From Desulfobacteraceae bacterium (lineage in GTDB: Bacteria > Desulfobacterota > Desulfobacteria > Desulfobacterales > Desulfosarcinaceae): a stretch of 64,000 nucleotides of DNA. The notes under the pieces are model-generated. The model saw only the letters and a program-made list of their open reading frames with translations. It searched no databases and had not been told where the DNA came from. A program made the position numbers and the translations under genes. This document shows, one piece after another, positions 45,366 to 54,336 of this stretch. Every line of letters starts with the position of its first letter. The first letter of the stretch is position 1. The DNA lies in contig JAAERL010000137.1 of assembly GCA_024230435.1 (NCBI GenBank), forward strand, positions 1 through 64,000, given 5' to 3'.

Positions 45366-47073
45366 CGTCATCAAAAGGGTAAATCTTTTTGATATCGGTT
45401 GGAACCTCCATCAGCTTATCAATTGCGGCCTGGATTTGCGGTGTGACAACACGATAGACTTTAGTCAGTTCCAGTGCGCCGTTATAGTCGCCGGTGAGTT
45501 CGATAACCAGTAATTTAGACGCCAGAGTGCGAATGGATTCTTTAAGTTTGTCCACATCCAGGTAAAACAGACCGTCTTGATTTATTTTAAACCCGCCGTT
45601 TTCCAAGTGCCAATTTAGCTCAATGGCAATACCGCCGCCGTGGGCTGAATCAATGCCAAAGCGGATAGAACGGAACATGCCGGCCAGATATGAGGCGTAG
45701 AGAGCATCTTGAAACCCTTCGGGCATTTCGATATGGGGAGCATCAATCATGTATTGGAGATTGTAAACGGACAAGGTATCTGCCTGACATTCTTCGATTG
45801 TACTGTAAAGTTCCTTGAGTTGTTCTTTTACAGTGGTTTCCACACCATTTACAACGATTTCGCCAGGGCCGAGGCCATGACTGATTTCATGCATCAGGAC
45901 AAAATTGAAAAAAGCTTCAAAAGTGGGTTTGCTGCTTTCTTCTTCGACGAGAAGGGTGTCCTTTATAGGGACCAGGATCCCGTTAAATTTTGCTTCCAGA
46001 AGATTTTTGAGCATTACATTCTTGGATCCGACATTTTCCCGGACCCATTCATCGTTTGGCAGGTTGAAGGCAATAGCGGGAATGCCCACGCGTGCATCAC
46101 CTCCGGCGTAAAGTTCATTGACAACCTTGATTGGTGAAGCCAGGCCTTTGGGATTAATTTCCATTCCATCGGGAAGAGGATAATTCTTAAGCAACTCTTC
46201 ACGATAGGATTCTATGGCTTCCAGTTTTTCGCTTTCTTCATGATCAACTAAGCAGACATAGGATTCAAAGGCGGCTTTATATCCCATCAATTCGTCTTCG
46301 TAGGTTTCATAAGGTCCGATGACAAGTTCAATATCGCCGGAAAGACCGATCCAGTCTATGTCGCTTTGCCGGTAATTATTACTGAAAAAGGCCTCTGCGC
46401 GGCTTTCAAGGTATTTGGCAAGTGATTCATCGGTGGTAAGCTTGGCCGCTTTGCGTAAATAATGCGCCAAAAGCCCCAATTTAAGGCCATGCTCAGTCGA
46501 ATAGGGAACTGCTTTGAGTCCGTCATCAATGCGTTTGATAACTGTAAAAGGGCTGGTAAAAGTATCTTCATCCTCGGGATGATCAGCAATCCAAGTCTCA
46601 AATTCATTTTGTGTAAGATCGTGCGGGTAGTAGTTTACTCCAGCAGGTCTGGTGTTATCCAGATTCAAAAAAGGCGCATTGCCGTTTAAACGGTCCCATG
46701 GGCCTAACATGATTTTAAAAAAATCATAATATGCCTGCTCGGGTGTGCCAATGTAGCTTTCCAGTTCTTTTAAAAAGCGATAGTTGCAGGGATGAACTTG
46801 TTTCATGAAAAGGCGTTGAGTAAGTTTTGTAGCCTTAATAAGAAAGTGAATGGCTTTTTGATCCCTTTGCGGCAGATAAGAATAGTCCGGGGCTATTGAA
46901 ATCGGAGTTAACTTATCAAGCTGGGCTTGCACATTCTCAAGGGGAGCTTTGCTCAAAATTGCTGGATCGCAGTGATGCTTTCCGGCTATAGCATTTGTGA
47001 GTGGTAGAAAACATGCTCCAACCAAAAAGAACGATAACAGAACGCTGAGACGAACAGATTTCATTTTAATCAT
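45346..47073 (-). CDS. Exported M49-like zinc metallopeptidase
   Basis: 575 residues; AGGAGG six bases upstream supports the start. A signal sequence (LLSFFLVGACFLPLTNA) has a possible lipobox (LVGAC). Around residue 395 VLMHEISHGLGPGE, and about 35 residues on, ECQAD: the zinc site of the dipeptidyl-peptidase III (M49)-related family (His, His and Glu ligands, catalytic Glu). Classical DPP III has HELLGH; here the spacing is HExxH, as in the bacterial branch often annotated as Zn-dependent hydrolase. The last residues (QQPLG) and the stop are encoded by the omega-RNA-like insertion, so the native C-terminus may have been altered. Confidence 0.85.
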   Translation of the reverse strand: MIKMKSVRLSVLLSFFLVGACFLPLTNAIAGKHHCDPAILSKAPLENVQAQLDKLTPISIAPDYSYLPQRDQKAIHFLIKATKLTQRLFMKQVHPCNYRFLKELESYIGTPEQAYYDFFKIMLGPWDRLNGNAPFLNLDNTRPAGVNYYPHDLTQNEFETWIADHPEDEDTFTSPFTVIKRIDDGLKAVPYSTEHGLKLGLLAHYLRKAAKLTTDESLAKYLESRAEAFFSNNYRQSDIDWIGLSGDIELVIGPYETYEDELMGYKAAFESYVCLVDHEESEKLEAIESYREELLKNYPLPDGMEINPKGLASPIKVVNELYAGGDARVGIPAIAFNLPNDEWVRENVGSKNVMLKNLLEAKFNGILVPIKDTLLVEEESSKPTFEAFFNFVLMHEISHGLGPGEIVVNGVETTVKEQLKELYSTIEECQADTLSVYNLQYMIDAPHIEMPEGFQDALYASYLAGMFRSIRFGIDSAHGGGIAIELNWHLENGGFKINQDGLFYLDVDKLKESIRTLASKLLVIELTGDYNGALELTKVYRVVTPQIQAAIDKLMEVPTDIKKIYPFDDDQQPLG

Positions 47074-47651
47074 TATTTTCCTCCTGAGGTTAATTGTTTC
47101 AGGCTCTACTAAAATCAGTTGTCCTGATGTTGCAAAGGCCTAAAGGCAAGAGAAAGTCTTCAAGATCAAAAACCGTAGAACTTAGGGCCTGTTTGGCAAA
47201 GACGTAATTTGTATCGTCCGGCAACTTTATGGTTTTTTATTTTTAAGTGAGCCGTAAGTATCTTGTGTCCGGGTTACAATTACTATGCAAATGCCTCAAC
47301 ATGTTTGAGCGTTATTGGGCCATTAGCTTTATACTTCGAAAAATAACGATCTTATATGCGAATCATATAAATTTTCTCAACTCGATCTAAATGCGATTTA
47401 TCAGTATTTTAAATAATTTCGCAATATAAGTGATTTTAAAACGGATGTCAAATTTAATTCTTTGTTTTTTTGTAGAAAATTTGAAGTTCTTCTGCAGGTT
47501 TTTCCGCGAAATAGATAAGACAGAGGTTGACCGGTTTTTTTTGCTTTTTTATCAACAAACTTTTGAGTCAGTCAAAATGTCAAAATGTTACGAAGAATTA
47601 TAGGTAGACGCCCTGTAATTTTTTTTGCCGGTAATGCCATCCACAGAGACG
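47074..47651. other. Spacer between the kinase and metallopeptidase genes
   Basis: About 580 bp, no gene seen. AT-rich, with no hairpin or riboswitch-like pattern I could defend. It must contain the promoter of the metallopeptidase (minus strand). Confidence 0.4.
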
Positions 47652-50189
47652 CTAATTAAAGGAGCTGTTGTTTTTTAATACAGGTTCAATCGGCAGGAAA
47701 ACGGTGAAAGTGGTGCCTTTTCCCAAGGTGCTGTCCACTTCGATATAGCCCTGGTGGTTGTTGATGATATTGTAGACCACATTGAGTCCTAATCCGGTGC
47801 CTTTGCCAACATCTTTGGTTGTAAAAAAAGGATCGAATATTTTGTTTAGATTTTTAGCCTTTATACCGCTGCCATTGTCACTAATTGCGATGGTTACACT
47901 ACCGTTTTCTTTACGGGTTTTAACGGTAATATCGCCCCTTTTTTCAATTGATTGGGCAGCGTTGACTAAAAGGTTCATAATGACCTGGTTAATGCGTTGA
48001 GGGTAGCATTTGACCTGTGGTATCTGCCCCAGGTCCTTGGTGACGTTGGCCTTGTATTTGAGTTCATTCCAAACGATGTTCAGGGTGCTTTCAATACCGG
48101 AGTTAATGTCTGCCCAATCGGCTTCGTCTCCGTCCATGTGGGCAAAGTTTTTTAAATCAGCCACAATGTTGGCAATGCGGTTTAGTCCTTCCATTGATTC
48201 TGAAACAACGTTTTCAAGATCTTCCAATATAAAATCCAGATCGATTTCCATTTTGATTTCTTTGGTTTTATTTAAAAAATCCTGAAAATCTTGATCTGGA
48301 GGTGTTTTTGAGAAAACTTCGTTGAAAGATTCATAGGCTTTTATCAGAGTCATCAGATCAGAAAGATAATCACTTATGGAGTTTAAATTGCTGCGGACAA
48401 AGCCGACTGGATTGTTGATTTCATGTGCAATTCCTGCGGCAAGCTGTCCAATTGAAGCCATTTTTTCGCTTTGGAGAAGAAAACTCTGGGTTTCTTTTAA
48501 ATCTCGCAGCGCTGTTTTAAGATCATCGTTTGTTTTTTCCAGCTGGGCGGTACGTTCTATTACTCGTTGCTCTAATTCACTGTTCAGGCGCAGTACCTTT
48601 TCTTCGGCCCGTTTGAGTTTAGAAATGTCTATAAAACTTTCAACTAAATGAATTCGGCCGTTGAGCATTGTCATTGCAACATTTTTAATGACAGGTATGT
48701 TCCGGCCGTCCACCGTTTTAATCTCCTGTTCCGAATCGCTTACTTTGTGACCATGTCCGGTAATTGGGCATTTTCCTGAAAAAGCGGGACAAATCCATTG
48801 ACCGCAATCTGCGCCGATAAGGCTTTCTTTATGGGCGCCGATCATTTTTACAGCTGCCGGATTCACATCCACGATTGTGTGGGTTGTAGCGTCTACGACA
48901 ACAATGCCGACAGTTACGGCTTCAAGAATTTTGTTTATAAAATGCTGGTTTTCTATTAGCGCCTGTTCTGCAAATTTACGCTCGCTGATATCTATAAAGG
49001 CTTCCAGAACAACCGGCTCATTGTTGATTTTCAGTGAAATGGTTTTTCGCAATACAGCCGGTTTATGACCTGATGGCGAACGAAAGTAGGTTTCGTTGCT
49101 GAAAGTAGTTCCGAAGGGTAAATTCATGGGGCACTCGCCGGTTTCGATGGAGCATAAAAGTGTGCCGCATGTTTGGCCGATCAATGCATTTTTATCTGAT
49201 AAGCCCAGAATATTCATAGCAGCTTTATTCATTTGGCGAATTTTTTTGTCCTTACTGATCAGGGCAATGCCTACCGGCAGAGCTTCCAGGATTTGCTCAA
49301 CAGATTTACGGGAAGCCAATAATTGGCTTTCATATGTTTGGCGGTCTTTAAGAATTCGGCTGATCTGTTTTAGGGTATCAATGCAGAGCCAAAGACCGGA
49401 CATCATAATTGCGATCATCACGCCGTAGCGTGTTTTTTCGAAAAATGCCCTGTTTTTGGGCATTTGGTTTTGGAGCAGTTCGATTTTATAGCTGGTGTGA
49501 TAATATATTTTATTTGCGTTTTGATTGAACCCGGAGATGTTTTTTTCCAATTTGTTGTGTAACTGCAAAGTGTTTCTTTTATGGCCGGAGATAAAAGAGG
49601 GATCTTGTTCCGTCAAGGATGAACGAACAGTTTTTTCAATGTTGTCCACTAAGGTTTTTATAGTATCCAATTTGGGCCAAAGCTCTTGCGTTGCAATGAG
49701 TTGGCTCTTTTTGGATATGTGGTTGATGCGAATGTTTTCGGTTATGTTTTTGATATATTTCTTATTGACAGGTAGAATATTTCTATACAAGCCGCCATTT
49801 TGCATAACGGTAAGAAGTGAGCTGACATCTTTGATATCCAGATCGATGGTGCGCTTTATGTTGGCAAGATGATTTATATCATCCACGGTAGTCAGTAATA
49901 TAACGTCTTTTTCAATTTTTAGAAGTCTATTAAGTAATATTTTTCCCAGGCTTTGTTGCGCATTTAGGTTTTCAAGTTCCGAATTATGTTTTTGTGATTT
50001 CCGTAGATATGGCTCTTCTATCCCGATGAGAGTCAAGCCGAGGATAATGAACATGATAATCAAAAAAATGACTTTACGCTTAATTGGGTCTTTAAATAAT
50101 GCTGCCGAAGTCATAATTCCGGATCGCCTTTTTTGTTTCGAGGCAGTGGGATTATCGCATTTATTTTCATTTTCCGTCTGAAATTGCAT
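47652..50189 (-). CDS. Membrane-bound PAS sensor histidine kinase
   Basis: 845 residues. A transmembrane helix near 45, a periplasmic helical domain (about 65-255), a second helix near 260-280, then two PAS domains (about 305-420 and 430-545), a coiled coil, and the kinase. Dimerisation box with phospho-His in GIAHEINNPVGF; ATP domain N box INQVIMNLLVNAAQS, G1 ISDNGSGI, F box FDPFFTTK, G2 GKGTGLGLNVV. Both PAS domains carry the same Cys pattern C-x4-C-x6-C (CGTLLCSIETGEC; CGQWICPAFSGKC), which could bind metal or sense redox. No response regulator is adjacent. The start is uncertain; the ribosome site is poor. Confidence 0.92.
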   Translation of the reverse strand: MQFQTENENKCDNPTASKQKRRSGIMTSAALFKDPIKRKVIFLIIMFIILGLTLIGIEEPYLRKSQKHNSELENLNAQQSLGKILLNRLLKIEKDVILLTTVDDINHLANIKRTIDLDIKDVSSLLTVMQNGGLYRNILPVNKKYIKNITENIRINHISKKSQLIATQELWPKLDTIKTLVDNIEKTVRSSLTEQDPSFISGHKRNTLQLHNKLEKNISGFNQNANKIYYHTSYKIELLQNQMPKNRAFFEKTRYGVMIAIMMSGLWLCIDTLKQISRILKDRQTYESQLLASRKSVEQILEALPVGIALISKDKKIRQMNKAAMNILGLSDKNALIGQTCGTLLCSIETGECPMNLPFGTTFSNETYFRSPSGHKPAVLRKTISLKINNEPVVLEAFIDISERKFAEQALIENQHFINKILEAVTVGIVVVDATTHTIVDVNPAAVKMIGAHKESLIGADCGQWICPAFSGKCPITGHGHKVSDSEQEIKTVDGRNIPVIKNVAMTMLNGRIHLVESFIDISKLKRAEEKVLRLNSELEQRVIERTAQLEKTNDDLKTALRDLKETQSFLLQSEKMASIGQLAAGIAHEINNPVGFVRSNLNSISDYLSDLMTLIKAYESFNEVFSKTPPDQDFQDFLNKTKEIKMEIDLDFILEDLENVVSESMEGLNRIANIVADLKNFAHMDGDEADWADINSGIESTLNIVWNELKYKANVTKDLGQIPQVKCYPQRINQVIMNLLVNAAQSIEKRGDITVKTRKENGSVTIAISDNGSGIKAKNLNKIFDPFFTTKDVGKGTGLGLNVVYNIINNHQGYIEVDSTLGKGTTFTVFLPIEPVLKNNSSFN

Positions 50190-50208
50190 TATTTTTCTAA
50201 AGCTATCC

Positions 50209-50384
50209 TTAAGGCGATTTCTGTTAAAGAATGTACCATCTTGTATGTCTTTTTTCCCGTCTTGTGCGTTATGCCAAAGCCCGAATACGTTAAGTATGCA
50301 AACTGATCAGCACACTTTGGCGCGCCTTGAATACGAAAAAAAATCGAAGCTCAATCTGGTATATTCTTTTCCGCCAATCGCCTA
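50209..50384 (+). repeat. MITE-like element, copy 3
   Basis: Same architecture as copy 2, TA at both ends (CCTTAAGGCG... and ...CGCCTAAAG), with small losses in the centre. Starts 20 bp upstream of the histidine kinase start codon, so its outward end may lie in the kinase promoter or leader. Confidence 0.87.
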
Positions 50385-50740
50385 AAGGGATTTGAATTGC
50401 AAGCCAGAACGTTTTTACTCAACATGCTCAGAAAGGGCTCCATTTCCGGTAAAGGGCTGTAGCTTTTATCCCCTCTAATTTCAGATGCAGATAAGGGGAT
50501 GCAAGATGCAAAAGATTTGATATCGAATCGGATTTGGATGTGTTTTCAAAAACTGGTAAATGAGTCAATACTTATTGTCTGCTGCCATTGGCCAACACAC
50601 GAAAACATGCAAAATGTTAGATTTACATATTTCACAGCCCTAAAAATAATTTTTACCCTTCTGGTCGATTATCGGCATTTAAATAAAATTCTTTAGGATC
50701 ACAATGGATTCGGCCGAAGTTTTTATTCGAGCTGCACTAG

Positions 50741-50812
50741 GGTGCATTTCAAAAAAATAGATCTTGGCTGGGGAGATGAAAATTGGGATAAAATGCATCG
50801 AAAGGTTCATTT
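50741..50812. repeat. Dispersed 72-bp repeat, copy B
   Basis: Same unit as 5931-6004: GTGCATTTCAAAAAAATAGA, TCTTGGCTGG, GATGAAAATTGGGATAA, ATGCATCGAAA. Lies in a gene-free zone (50190-50998) with two other repeats. Confidence 0.7.
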
Positions 50813-50825
50813 GTGTATAAATGAT

Positions 50826-50949
50826 GTAACTTCTCAATAAGTTATGGCGGCATTGAGCATTTTACGTAGCTTTTCAGCATAACCAATTGAAATTACAAGA
50901 TCCGGTTTTTAAAAAAACCGTTTACCGCAATGACTTATTGAGAAGTTAC
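50826..50949. repeat. 124-bp element with perfect 17-bp inverted ends
   Basis: GTAACTTCTCAATAAGT at 50826-50842 is exactly inverted at 50933-50949, with similarity extending inward (TTATGGCGG versus CATTGCGG). An internal hairpin (CCGGTTTTTAAAAAAACCG) is near 50911. Non-coding and MITE-like; a parent transposase is not in the window. Confidence 0.75.
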
Positions 50950-50998
50950 AAATACCGATCTAATTTAAATTTTTTTTTTAGAACGCACCCGTTTAACA

Positions 50999-52045
50999 TT
51001 ATTTTGTGTTTATCAGCTGATCGTGAGCGCCTTGAATTAGTTTTTCAGTGGTATTCCATGAAATACAGGCATCTGTGATGGATACTCCATAGCTCATGGT
51101 CTTCAGATCACCGGTGTTTTTCTGCTGGCCTTCTTCAATATTGCTTTCCACCATCAGGCCAGTAATTGAGTGATTGCCGGATATGCGTTGTTTAATGACA
51201 TCCTCCCAAACGATGGTTTGATCATTGTAGCGTTTACGTGAATTGGCATGACTGCAATCAATGATCAATGCGGGGGGCAGATTTTTTTGCGCAAGCATAT
51301 CCAGTGCTTCCCGGAGGCTGACCGTATCATAATTGGGGCGTTTGCCTCCGCGCAAGACGATATGAGCATATGGGTTTCCCTTTGTGTGTACGATGCTGGT
51401 TTTGCCGTTGGGATCTATACCCAGGAAACTTTGATTTGAACGGGCGGCAATTATGGCGTTGAGCGCTGTCTTCAGGCTGCCGTCGGTACTGTTTTTGAAG
51501 CCTACGGGCATGGATAGGCCACTGGCCATTTCCCTATGGGTTTGCGATTCCGTGGTGCGTGCGCCAATAGCTGACCAGCTAACCAGCCCGGCGATATATT
51601 GAGGTGTGACCGGATCCAGGATTTCAGTGGCCGTAGGTACGCCCAATTCGGTTATCTGACACAAAAGCCGGCGCGCTTTTTTTAATCCGCTGGAAATGTC
51701 GTGTGAGCCGTTAAGGTGAGGATCATTGATCAGTCCTTTCCAGCCTATGCTGGTGCGTGGTTTTTCAAAATAAACACGCATAACGAGAAAAAGGGTTTCC
51801 TTAACCGTTTGTTGAAGCTCCTTTAATCTGGCGGCATAATCCAGAGCGGCTTTTTCGTCATGGATTGAGCATGGTCCGGTGATAACCAAAATCCGATTAT
51901 CTTTAAATGTGATAATATCCTGAATCGTTTGCCTTCCCTGAACAACTGTTTGGGAGGATAAATCACTGATTGGCATTTCCTGTTTAAGTTCCGCTGGAGT
52001 TATCAGCGGTAAGAATCCTTTGATATTGATGTCGAAGGTTTGCAA
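50999..52045 (-). CDS. aroF: 3-deoxy-7-phosphoheptulonate synthase (DAHP synthase, type I)
   Basis: Condenses phosphoenolpyruvate and erythrose 4-phosphate, the first step of aromatic amino acid synthesis. Motifs VITGPCSIHD, MRVYFEKPRTSIGWKG, NDPHLNGS, SIGARTTESQTHREMASG, VLRGGKRPNY and IDCSHANSRK mark the AroF/AroG/AroH family (348 aa, normal length). AAGGAG seven bases upstream favours a TTG start at 52045. Which feedback class it belongs to (Tyr, Phe or Trp) cannot be read from the enzyme, but the leader upstream contains Tyr-rich codons, favouring a Tyr/Phe-controlled (AroF/AroG-like) role. Single gene. Confidence 0.95.
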   Translation of the reverse strand: MQTFDINIKGFLPLITPAELKQEMPISDLSSQTVVQGRQTIQDIITFKDNRILVITGPCSIHDEKAALDYAARLKELQQTVKETLFLVMRVYFEKPRTSIGWKGLINDPHLNGSHDISSGLKKARRLLCQITELGVPTATEILDPVTPQYIAGLVSWSAIGARTTESQTHREMASGLSMPVGFKNSTDGSLKTALNAIIAARSNQSFLGIDPNGKTSIVHTKGNPYAHIVLRGGKRPNYDTVSLREALDMLAQKNLPPALIIDCSHANSRKRYNDQTIVWEDVIKQRISGNHSITGLMVESNIEEGQQKNTGDLKTMSYGVSITDACISWNTTEKLIQGAHDQLINTK

Positions 52046-52104
52046 AGTCTTGCTCCTTTTCAGATGCTCGTGGGCTGTGTGCAGGAGATTTTTGCCCTTG
52101 GCTG

Positions 52105-52136
52105 AAAAAAAAACCGCAGGCTGATCTGCCCGCGGC
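52105..52136 (-). terminator. Attenuator terminator in the DAHP synthase leader
   Basis: On the minus strand GCCGCGGGC, a short loop and GCCTGCGG are followed by nine T. It lies 60 bp before the aroF start and after the leader peptide. A preceding GGCAAGACTGCC hairpin overlaps the end of the peptide, and its CTGCC could pair with GGCAG of the terminator's first arm, giving mutually exclusive structures as in amino acid attenuators. Confidence 0.75.
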
Positions 52137-52166
52137 TTTTGAGCTGATTATTTGGTTTCAGCGCAC

Positions 52167-52229
52167 CTAAGGCAGTCTTGCCAAGGAAAAATAATAATAG
52201 AGCCAATAGGATTTGCTGATATATAACAT
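52167..52229 (-). CDS. Candidate aromatic leader peptide of aroF
   Basis: A 20-codon frame: MLYISKSYWL followed by YYYFSLARLP and a TAG stop. Five Tyr, one Phe and one Trp, with three consecutive Tyr codons then Phe, is far above expectation. The stop lies about 30 bases before the terminator hairpin. Ribosome stalling at the Tyr/Phe run when charged tRNA is scarce would favour the antiterminator. The ribosome site is only moderate (GAAAGG about 12 bases upstream). Confidence 0.6.
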   Translation of the reverse strand: MLYISKSYWLYYYFSLARLP

Positions 52230-52804
52230 GCTTAATTATAACCTTTCATAACCAATGCGTCTACTCGTAATATTATATCAGCGTGTTGTCAAGCCGTAAA
52301 ATATTCATAACGCAGACTATAAACCGATGGAATAGATTGATTAAGAATACCGAGTATTGCGTAACATTTATAACGTATCTGTGTAACTGTTTAAAATTAT
52401 AACTGTGGATATCGCGTTCAAATTTTCCGGGGCCTGTGATTTCAATAAATTTCAATAGCCCGGTGTTCTTGAGCGAATTGAAAAGGATCATTTTTTAATA
52501 GCATCTTTGAGAAACATGGTAAAAAGATGTTTCATTTTTAGTTTACAATGCACAATAGGACGGTTATGGTGTAGGCAATTTTATAAGTTGAGAACAGCGG
52601 TACCATACAACCTATTGATTGTCCAAAAATGGCGTCTTTGGTTTTCGGCTGAGCTTTTTACTTATTTGAAATTTGCAAAGTAGCGCCGCTGCGTCTTATT
52701 AATAATTATGGACGGCTACGCAAGTTGTTTCAAATTCGATATTTTAATTAGCAGGATACAAAACTCGCTATTTCTGGATAGATATTATTAAGGAGATTTC
52801 AGTC
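52230..52804. other. Spacer upstream of the aroF leader and the parvulin gene
   Basis: About 575 bp without a supported gene, shared by two divergent units. Short frames have no ribosome site. No repeats found here. Confidence 0.4.
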
Positions 52805-53860
52805 ATGAACATCAGGCACTATGTTCGGTCCAGCTTGCTTGCGGTGGGCGTTATTTTATGCTTATCCGTATTGCCCGTCGATGCGGATAAGGCCAACAAA
52901 GCGCAGGAGGTTAAAGGTAAAGCAGCGGCCGTAACAAAGGATGCCAAGGCTGCTCAAAAAAAGGAAAAGCCACCTGAAAATGCGGCCGTAATCAATGGCA
53001 AGCCTATCTCTTATGAACGTTTATCAGCCGAGTTGAATAACTATGTCGATCGCTTGAATGCTCAGGGGCGGCAGACACCACCTGAAATGATGGATAAATT
53101 AAGGTCTCAATTGCTAAAGGATATGATTGATGGAGAATTGTTGTTTCAGGAAAGCCGGTCTCAAAAGATTGTAGTTAAAGACGATGAAGTGAACAAGGAA
53201 ATTGAATCACTCAAGGCGCAAAGCAATGATCCAAAACAGTTTAAGGCTTTTTTGGATAATATGAAAATTACTGAAGATGATTTGAAAGATCGCATCGAAC
53301 GGAATCTCTCAATTAAAAACCTGATTGAAAAGAATGTGGTTTCTTCAATAAAGATAAAGGACGAGGACGTTAAGAAGTTTTATGATTCCAATCCGAATTA
53401 TTTCAAACGTCCGGAGGAGGTCAAGGCTAGTCATATACTGATTAAAACGGCTTCCAAGGATTCGGATGAGGATAAGGCAAAGGCCAAGGAAAAAATTAAA
53501 AAGTTGCAAGAACGCATTAAAGCCGGTGAAGATTTTGTCAAACTTGCAAAGGAAAACTCTGAATGCCCAAGCAGCTCCAAAGGCGGTGATTTGGGATTTT
53601 TCGACAGAAGCCGCATGGTAAAACCTTTTTCCGATGCCGCTTTCAAAATGAAGGTCAATGAGATCAGTGATATTGTAGAATCCAGATTCGGTTATCACCT
53701 GATCAAGGTTACGGAAAAACGTAAAGCTGATACAGTGCCCTTTGATGAGGCCAAGGAACGGATCGTTCAGAATTTGAAAAATGAGCGTATTCGGGAACAG
53801 GTGCAGAAATATATTGCAGGGCTTCGGGAAAAAGCTAAAATCGAAAAGTTTATTCAATAA
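52805..53860 (+). CDS. Periplasmic parvulin-type peptidyl-prolyl isomerase (SurA/PrsA-like)
   Basis: 351 residues; AAGGAG precedes the ATG. A signal peptide (LLAVGVILCLSVLPVDA) and a Lys/Ala-rich linker, then a SurA-N-like chaperone region (AVINGKPISYERLSAELN, LLKDMIDGELLFQES), then one parvulin domain (about 205-320): VKASHILIKTA, GEDFVKLAKENSECPSS, GGDLGFFDRSRMVKPFSDAAF, FGYHLIKVTEK. Helps fold outer-membrane or secreted proteins. Unlike E. coli SurA it has a single parvulin domain. Confidence 0.93.
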   Translation: MNIRHYVRSSLLAVGVILCLSVLPVDADKANKAQEVKGKAAAVTKDAKAAQKKEKPPENAAVINGKPISYERLSAELNNYVDRLNAQGRQTPPEMMDKLRSQLLKDMIDGELLFQESRSQKIVVKDDEVNKEIESLKAQSNDPKQFKAFLDNMKITEDDLKDRIERNLSIKNLIEKNVVSSIKIKDEDVKKFYDSNPNYFKRPEEVKASHILIKTASKDSDEDKAKAKEKIKKLQERIKAGEDFVKLAKENSECPSSSKGGDLGFFDRSRMVKPFSDAAFKMKVNEISDIVESRFGYHLIKVTEKRKADTVPFDEAKERIVQNLKNERIREQVQKYIAGLREKAKIEKFIQ

Positions 53861-54336
53861 TAGCACAGATCATACAAATTAAGATTTTCAGCGAGAATTC
53901 CCGGTAATTCTTTGCCGGGATGAATCGTATTTTTTTAGCAACGCATAGACTGTAAAGAAATATCGTTGTATTTTCCGGTCATGTAAATCGTGATTATAAT
54001 GCAGCGATAATTATTTTGCGTATCGGACTGTATACGTTAGCTGCGTTAGCCGTTTAGATGCCTGGTAATTTATTGTCTGGTATTATCTGGAGCAGGCGCT
54101 ATATCTTTATCCCTCGGTTTCCGGATGGACATTGGGGCATGCACAAATTATCCCGTTTTGCTTGTCTTGAACTACATTTCCTTGGAATTTGTTTTTGCCA
54201 GTTGTTCGAATGGCTCACACGGTGTCCAGCCGGAAATGGCTGTCAAATCGGCCGTTTCCGGATGCAATTAGGGTGATTTTTAAGTTGCAAGGCCCAAACC
54301 GGTTTTAAAACAAAGGTTTAGCCGAAAGGAGGATTT
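53861..54336. other. Spacer with inverted GTGTCCA/CCGGAAA motifs
   Basis: No supported gene. A weak hairpin (CCCGG...CCGGG, 53901-53920) followed by a T-rich stretch may end the parvulin transcript. TTTCCGGATGGACA (54118-54131) and, inverted, GTGTCCAGCCGGAAA (54222-54236) bound about 119 bp that could be a small degenerate element. Confidence 0.4.

Noticed and set aside
52273-52491. 72-codon frame upstream of the aroF leader
   Set aside because: No ribosome site or motif; it occupies the likely promoter region.
54058-54276. 72-codon frame before the small conserved protein
   Set aside because: Its second half is the inverted GTGTCCA/CCGGAAA element; no ribosome site.
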